Below are positions 13,765 through 18,301 of a stretch of DNA of 18,301 nt, piece after piece. Each line of letters opens with the position of its first letter. The first letter of the stretch is position 1. The stretch is from Eubacterium limosum (GTDB lineage: Bacteria; Bacillota; Clostridia; Eubacteriales; Eubacteriaceae). The DNA is taken from positions 1 through 18,301 of the forward strand of contig CAUEUD010000053.1 of NCBI GenBank assembly GCA_959020865.1. The letters are read 5' to 3'. Both the position numbers and the translations under genes were made by a program. The notes beneath the pieces are model-generated. The model worked only from the letters and a program-made list of their open reading frames with translations. It did not search any database and was not told the DNA's origin.

Positions 13765-13786
13765 GGGACGTCTTATAAGACGTCCC
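13765..13786. promoter_or_regulatory. 22-bp perfect palindrome between ygfK and hydA
   Basis: GGGACGTCTTA and its exact reverse complement lie back to back, 13 bp after the ygfK stop and 47 bp before the hydA start. No T run follows on either strand, so it is not a standard terminator. It may be an operator, an mRNA-stabilising or processing hairpin that tunes hydA relative to ygfK, or a weak attenuator. Confidence 0.6.
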
Positions 13787-13799
13787 TGATATAAAGTTT

Positions 13800-16796
13800 T
13801 TAAAGGAGATAGCTGTAATTATTGACTACCGCTTTAATAATATCATTGATACCCTGGGGCAGTGTACTGTCACCGATAGAGGCATCAATAACATTGCCTT
13901 CAAGGCGGACCTTAACACAATTGTCACCTGTGACCAGAAAACCACTGTTACTGCTGTCTTCAAAGTCGGAAAGGGTATGATAGAGTGTGAATTTATCTTT
14001 GTAAGGTGCACTGTCATATGGACAGAAGGTCTGGCAGTTACCACATTCGTTACACATTCTGTCAACATGAACAATCTGGCGCATCTTATGGTGCGGTACA
14101 AAAAGGGCCAGATTTGCACGGTTTGGACACACATCCATACAGGATTCACAGACAGTTGAGCATTCCAGACAACGGCTGCATTCTGTTGATTCGCATTTTG
14201 GTTCGGCCAGAATACCCCGTTTATCCAGAGCTCTTTCATAATTGCCGGTATTTTTAGAATAGGTGGAAGCAGGTTCGAGCGCTTCGGCCTTTACAATGGT
14301 ATCCGTAACCTTGCGCGCGTCTGCAATGGCCTGTACAACGGTGGCAGCGCCTAATTGAGCGTCACCGGCTACAAATATATTGTCACGGGCTTCCAGTGTG
14401 TCTTTATTCACTTCGACACGGCCACGGTCTGTCAGACCGATTTTATTCTGAGCAAACCATTCTTTGTCAATTTTTGCGCCAACTGAAGCAATGACAGTAT
14501 TAGCTGGAATATCCATGAATTCATCGGTGTTTTCAGGACTTCTTCTACCAGACGCATCCGGTGCGCCGAGTACCATCTTACGGCAGGAAAGGGTGCTGCC
14601 GTCAAATTTTTCAGGTGAGAGAAGTTCATAGAATTTTACGCCATCTTCCAATGCCATTGCAAGCTCTTCTTCGTCGGCTGGCATATAACGCTTTGTTCTG
14701 CGATATACCAGATGGACATTTTCAACGCCCGGCGCTTTTTTGGCAGCTCTGGCGGCATCCATGGCGGTATTACCACCGCCGATCACTACAACGTCCTTCC
14801 CGAGTTTCAGGCTGGACGCATCTTTTCTAAAGCTTTGTAAAAAGTCGAGTACGTTGATTGCCTGTTCACCCTCCAGCTTATACGGGCTTGGCCCCCAGGC
14901 GCCGGTAGCGGCAATCACATATTTGTAGCCTTTACTTTTCAGCTCTTCTACGGAGCCGATTTCTTTGTTTGTAATAACTTCTACACCATAGGCTTCCATG
15001 AGCTTTACATCATTTTCTACGATTTCGGCATCAACACGGAATTCAGGAACTACATGACGTACAATCCCCCCCAGACTTTCATTGCGTTCAAAGATCGTGG
15101 AAGAGATTCCGTTTCTTGCCAGGAAGTAAGCGGCGGAGATACCGGCAGGACCGCCACCGACAATGGCAACCTTGGCATCCGTCCGTTTTTCAACGGGTTT
15201 GATCTCTTTGAGTAAATCGTCATAACCCAGCTCGGCAGCATTAAGCTTTACATCGCGGATACACAGAGGAGCCTCGTAGAAATTACGTGTACATTTGTCC
15301 ATACAGCGGTGATTACAAATGGTACCAGTGATGAACGGAAGTGGATTCTTCGCAGTGATAACTTTAAGCGCTTCCAGAGGCTTGTTTTCGCCCAGGAGTT
15401 CAATATAATCCGGGATGTCCTGAGAAATTGGACAGGCTTCAGAACAGGGGGCTGTAAAGCAGTCAACCAAAGGTACTTTTTTGTCAAATTTTCTGGATGG
15501 CAAGGGTTTTATGGCGCCTTTTACATTATGAGGGTTGGTTCTGGCACGTTTAGCGAGCATGGATAAAGCCGACGGTTTCAGGTTTTGTACTTCTTTAAAA
15601 TTATAAGAGACAAGATCTTCTGCCATTTGGTCAAGGCGGTTGTACCCGCCTGGTTTTAACAGGGTGGTAGCCAGGGTGATCGGCCAAATGCCTGCTTTAA
15701 AAATGTCTTTAATGTTAAAGATATCTGCACCGCCAGAGTAAGAAATACGCAGATCGCCGTCAAAGGCTTTTGCCAGACGGTTTGCCAGTTCGATTGAACA
15801 TGGGAACAGGGACCGGCCTGACATGTACATATCTTCGCTTGGCAAAACACCATCAACAACCTTTTGTGGGAAGGTATTTGTGATTTTTACCCCAAAGGCA
15901 ACACCTTTATCGGCGGCTTCTTTTTTCAGTCGGGTAAACATGGGGACAGCGTCCTTGAACTGAAGGTCATGGAGAAAATGATAGTCGTCAAAATCCATGT
16001 AGTCGTAACCCATGCTGTCCAGAATTTCACGGGCAGATTCGTAGCCCAACATGGTAGGATTACACTTGACGAAAGTATTCAACCCTTTTTCATTAATCAG
16101 GTAGCTGGCGATTCGTTCAATTTCATCGGGTGGACAGCCGTGAAGGGTAGAAAGCGTGATGGAGCGGCTGACAACCGGAGTAATACTTCTGACATAACCA
16201 GCGTCAATATTATCAAACTGATCTAAATGAGTCAGGGTGTAATCCATACATTCTTGCCATACAGCAGAGTTTTCAGCATTTTTCATCCCCTCGATATAAC
16301 GATCGATTTTTTCAGTCTGCACACCGGCAAAATCATAGCCGACACTCATGTTAAAGATGAACCCGTCTGGGCTTCCGAATCCCATTTCCTTGGCTAAAAG
16401 CTTGATGGCAAACCAGGCCTTTACATATTCGTCATAGGCTTCTTCTACACGCAGTTCGGTTGACCATTCACAGTTGTAGCATTCATCACCGGCTGTGATA
16501 CAGGGCTTGGAAACAAGCGCGGCAAGATCTTCGCCGTCTACAGGCTGTACGGTTTTTAATTCAAAGAAACGGGCGCCGCCCACATAAGCAGCGATGATGT
16601 TCTGCGCCAGCTGGTTGTGTGGTCCTGCTGCCGGGCCAAAGGGGGTTTCCAGCATTTCGTCAAAAATTGAGAGTGTCTGCTGGTCGTTTTTTTTGTAAAG
16701 TTTGTGGACACCGAAAATACTTTTTTCTTTTTTGTATTCACTTAAGATCCAGTTGATCATTTCGCCAAAGGGGATAGGGTACATTTTATCGCTCAT
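13800..16796 (-). CDS. ygfK: YgfK-type flavin/Fe-S oxidoreductase (putative selenate reductase subunit family)
   Basis: A 998-residue composite NAD(P)H oxidoreductase. Residues 1-430 form a barrel related to dihydroorotate and dihydropyrimidine dehydrogenases. Next come N-terminal-type Fe-S cysteines (C446, C451, C455; C494, C498, C502) as in the GltD and dihydropyrimidine dehydrogenase families. Two dinucleotide-binding folds follow (VAIVGGGPAGISAAY, about 543-557, and VVVIGGGNTAMDAA, about 669-682), closed by VAGDAQLGAATVVQAIADAR (809-828). The C-terminus holds two ferredoxin-like cysteine groups (C873 to C890 and C915, C918, C921, C925). The ATG has AAAGGAG 7 nt upstream. It lies 57 bp after ssnA and 82 bp before hydA. 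The family name selenate reductase is historical; the protein is consistently linked to molybdenum hydroxylases and to anaerobic urate breakdown. An electron link between NAD(P)H and the FAD-less Xdh is my inference. Confidence 0.93.
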   Translation of the reverse strand: MSDKMYPIPFGEMINWILSEYKKEKSIFGVHKLYKKNDQQTLSIFDEMLETPFGPAAGPHNQLAQNIIAAYVGGARFFELKTVQPVDGEDLAALVSKPCITAGDECYNCEWSTELRVEEAYDEYVKAWFAIKLLAKEMGFGSPDGFIFNMSVGYDFAGVQTEKIDRYIEGMKNAENSAVWQECMDYTLTHLDQFDNIDAGYVRSITPVVSRSITLSTLHGCPPDEIERIASYLINEKGLNTFVKCNPTMLGYESAREILDSMGYDYMDFDDYHFLHDLQFKDAVPMFTRLKKEAADKGVAFGVKITNTFPQKVVDGVLPSEDMYMSGRSLFPCSIELANRLAKAFDGDLRISYSGGADIFNIKDIFKAGIWPITLATTLLKPGGYNRLDQMAEDLVSYNFKEVQNLKPSALSMLAKRARTNPHNVKGAIKPLPSRKFDKKVPLVDCFTAPCSEACPISQDIPDYIELLGENKPLEALKVITAKNPLPFITGTICNHRCMDKCTRNFYEAPLCIRDVKLNAAELGYDDLLKEIKPVEKRTDAKVAIVGGGPAGISAAYFLARNGISSTIFERNESLGGIVRHVVPEFRVDAEIVENDVKLMEAYGVEVITNKEIGSVEELKSKGYKYVIAATGAWGPSPYKLEGEQAINVLDFLQSFRKDASSLKLGKDVVVIGGGNTAMDAARAAKKAPGVENVHLVYRRTKRYMPADEEELAMALEDGVKFYELLSPEKFDGSTLSCRKMVLGAPDASGRRSPENTDEFMDIPANTVIASVGAKIDKEWFAQNKIGLTDRGRVEVNKDTLEARDNIFVAGDAQLGAATVVQAIADARKVTDTIVKAEALEPASTYSKNTGNYERALDKRGILAEPKCESTECSRCLECSTVCESCMDVCPNRANLALFVPHHKMRQIVHVDRMCNECGNCQTFCPYDSAPYKDKFTLYHTLSDFEDSSNSGFLVTGDNCVKVRLEGNVIDASIGDSTLPQGINDIIKAVVNNYSYLL

Positions 16797-16853
16797 TTTG
16801 ATACTCCTTTTTTATGGTGGAACATATTTATATTTTATAACAGGGCAGTGATA

Positions 16854-18188
16854 TTATCTATGGTTAATGCGATCAGCTAATTTTTTAGCGGCTTCGCGTG
16901 ATTTTGCCAGAATGGCTTCTTCGTCGATGTTCAGCAGCTCGCGGTCTTTCATAAGAACCTTGCCGTTAATCATAGTGGTGATGACGGAACGCCCGCACAT
17001 ACCAAACAAAATATGTGAATTATAATTGTCAGCGTTCATCGGGGTGGTTGGGGTGTAGTCTGTTACGATAATGTCAGCAGCGGCTCCCGGGGCAAGAACA
17101 CCTAAGGTTTTGCCAAAAAGGCGTTTTGCGATGGCTGGGTTATTATTAAACAGCATCTGTGGGATTTCACCCCAGGCCACGTTTGGATCACAATTGAAAT
17201 GCTTGTGAAGGATATTAGCCACCTTGTAGGATTCAATCATATCATTGGTGTAACCGTCTGTTCCGAGACCGATGAGAATACCGCGTTTTACTAATTGAAG
17301 CACTGGCGGACAGCCAACAGCGTTTCCCATATTGGACTCTGGGTTATGAACTACCATGGTGTTGGTATCATTGAGAATCGCCATTTCTTCGCCATTGATG
17401 TGAATGCAATGTACAGCAATGGTATTTTCGCCTAAAATATTTTTATCGAATAAGCGGTTGACCACACGTTTGCCATATTTTTCTAGAGAGTCATAAACAT
17501 CGTCCAGTCCCTCAGCAACGTGTACATGATAACCGGCGTAATCCGGTTTCTCGGCGTTGCAATAGTCCAGCGTTTCGTCGGTCAGGGTAAAGGCGGCGTG
17601 TAGGCCGAGCATACCGTGGACCATGCCGGTTTTATCCTCGTGGGCTGCTTTGATAAAATCAATGTTTTCCTTAACGGCGGCTTTCATTTTATCGGCACCG
17701 TCTCTGTCAGAAACCTCGTAGCAAAGGCTGGTACGTACGCCCAGCTCCTTGGCCACATCAGCAATTGTAAAGAGACTGTCTTTAATCTCGCCATAGCTGG
17801 CATGGTGATCCACCACAGTGGTCACACCCTGCTTGATACAGTCGATATAAGTATCGTATGCGCTGTATTTATTGTCTTCGTTTGTCAGGTTGCGGTCAAT
17901 GGTCCACCACTGGCCGTCTAGAATATCCATGAAATTTTGGGGATTAAAGCCTTCAATGGAAAGGCCTCTTGCAAAGGTGCTGTAAATATGGTTATGGGTG
18001 TTGATCAGCCCTGGCATGATGACGCCGCCTTTGGCATCAATGAATTCAGCGTCGGGATATTGTTTTTTCATTTCTTCTGTAGAAGCAACGTTTACAATTT
18101 CGTTACCTTCCACTGCGACACAACCATTCTCTAAATACGTGTTCTTTTCATCTCGGGTAATTAACCGACCATTTCCAATTAAAATCAT
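16854..18188 (-). CDS. ssnA: SsnA-type aminohydrolase
   Basis: A 444-residue metal-dependent amidohydrolase of the guanine/chlorohydrolase type, close to the 442 residues of E. coli SsnA. Metal and catalytic residues are visible: H65 and H67 in NTHNHIYSTFARG, H221/H223 in HVHVAEG, H260/H263 in VHCIHINGEE and D311 in GLGTDG. The start is set at ATG 18186-18188 because AAGGAG lies about 6 nt upstream; an extended frame from 18272 would translate through the leader hairpin and lacks homology-like sequence. It is the first gene of the ssnA-ygfK-hydA set. SsnA belongs to selenium-linked molybdenum hydroxylase loci and to the uric acid degradation cluster of gut anaerobes. Its precise substrate is unknown; deamination or ring cleavage of a purine product is the inferred role. 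Confidence 0.93.
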   Translation of the reverse strand: MILIGNGRLITRDEKNTYLENGCVAVEGNEIVNVASTEEMKKQYPDAEFIDAKGGVIMPGLINTHNHIYSTFARGLSIEGFNPQNFMDILDGQWWTIDRNLTNEDNKYSAYDTYIDCIKQGVTTVVDHHASYGEIKDSLFTIADVAKELGVRTSLCYEVSDRDGADKMKAAVKENIDFIKAAHEDKTGMVHGMLGLHAAFTLTDETLDYCNAEKPDYAGYHVHVAEGLDDVYDSLEKYGKRVVNRLFDKNILGENTIAVHCIHINGEEMAILNDTNTMVVHNPESNMGNAVGCPPVLQLVKRGILIGLGTDGYTNDMIESYKVANILHKHFNCDPNVAWGEIPQMLFNNNPAIAKRLFGKTLGVLAPGAAADIIVTDYTPTTPMNADNYNSHILFGMCGRSVITTMINGKVLMKDRELLNIDEEAILAKSREAAKKLADRINHR

Positions 18189-18219
18189 TGTTCTCTCCTT
18201 GATTATTGTTATTTTGAAT

Positions 18220-18251
18220 GGATATAGAAAATAGTGCGTTTTTCTATATCC
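18220..18251 (-). promoter_or_regulatory. Leader hairpin / dyad upstream of ssnA
   Basis: GGATATAGAAAA and TTTTCTATATCC are perfect 12-bp arms around an 8-base loop (18232-18239). The dyad lies about 30 bp before the ssnA start and no T run follows on either strand. It could be an operator controlling the purine operon or a leader hairpin. No riboswitch consensus that I know fits, and the promoter was not found with confidence. Confidence 0.55.
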
Positions 18252-18301
18252 CTGATGAATACTGCAAAACATTGAATATGCGAAGGTTTTTATATGAGAT
18301 G

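Noticed and set aside
13434..13765. Overlapping + frames of 106 and 115 codons opposite the hydA 5' end
   Set aside because: Shadow frames antisense to a well-supported gene with all metal ligands present.
9708..18188. In-frame UGA selenocysteine codons in xdh, ygfK or ssnA
   Set aside because: All three frames read through to normal ends without internal UGA; selenium in this family is a labile cofactor, not selenocysteine.
1..18301. CRISPR arrays, tRNA or rRNA genes, insertion sequences, phage genes
   Set aside because: No regularly spaced repeats, cloverleaf-like sequences, rRNA motifs, transposases or integrases were seen.

Overview
The window looks like chromosomal DNA of a strictly anaerobic, low-to-medium GC Clostridia relative. 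Eubacteriaceae such as Eubacterium limosum or Acetobacterium are my best guess. The reasons are strong GGAGG ribosome sites, clear TTGACN-N17-TATNAT promoters, rho-independent terminators with long T runs, and a selenium-type molybdenum hydroxylase / purine catabolism gene set. The taxonomic call is inference from gene content, not a database match.

Left part (1-5100): about 430 bp with no confident gene lead into a four-domain cyclic-di-GMP protein (REC, HD-GYP, PAS, GGDEF) on +. A perfect terminator follows, then a regulator on + that carries two separate GntR winged helices. The regulator converges on a glutaminase gene (glsA) on -. A strong + strand terminator upstream of glsA has no + strand gene in front of it.

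Middle (5308-9470): a copper operon on - runs from 8208 leftwards: the copper ATPase copA, whose C-terminus is fused to a CopZ-like chaperone domain with its own internal ribosome site and ATG, and then the Cu(I) sensor csoR. A consensus promoter and a CsoR-type inverted repeat lie directly upstream of copA, so the circuit appears self-contained. On the other side of a 414-bp gap, a + strand gene encodes a ricin-type beta-trefoil followed by a 115-residue histone-H1-like lysine tail.

Right part (9708-18188): four genes typical of the selenium-dependent molybdenum hydroxylase / anaerobic uric acid and purine degradation locus. They are a one-chain [2Fe-2S]/molybdopterin hydroxylase (xdh, +) and the convergent set ssnA, ygfK, hydA on - (transcribed in that order), separated from xdh by a bidirectional terminator. 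The hydroxylase has no FAD domain and YgfK is a flavin/Fe-S NAD(P)H oxidoreductase, so YgfK is the likely electron partner. HydA and SsnA would open or deaminate the ring products. Further genes of the locus, if present, must lie beyond 18301.

Several noncoding dyads near these genes are unexplained: a concentric 51-bp dyad before xdh, a 22-bp perfect palindrome before hydA, a 12-bp-arm hairpin before ssnA and a 7-bp-arm inverted repeat before the ricin gene. The most unusual proteins are the ricin/H1-like fusion, the CopA-CopZ fusion with an internal start, and the double-GntR regulator.
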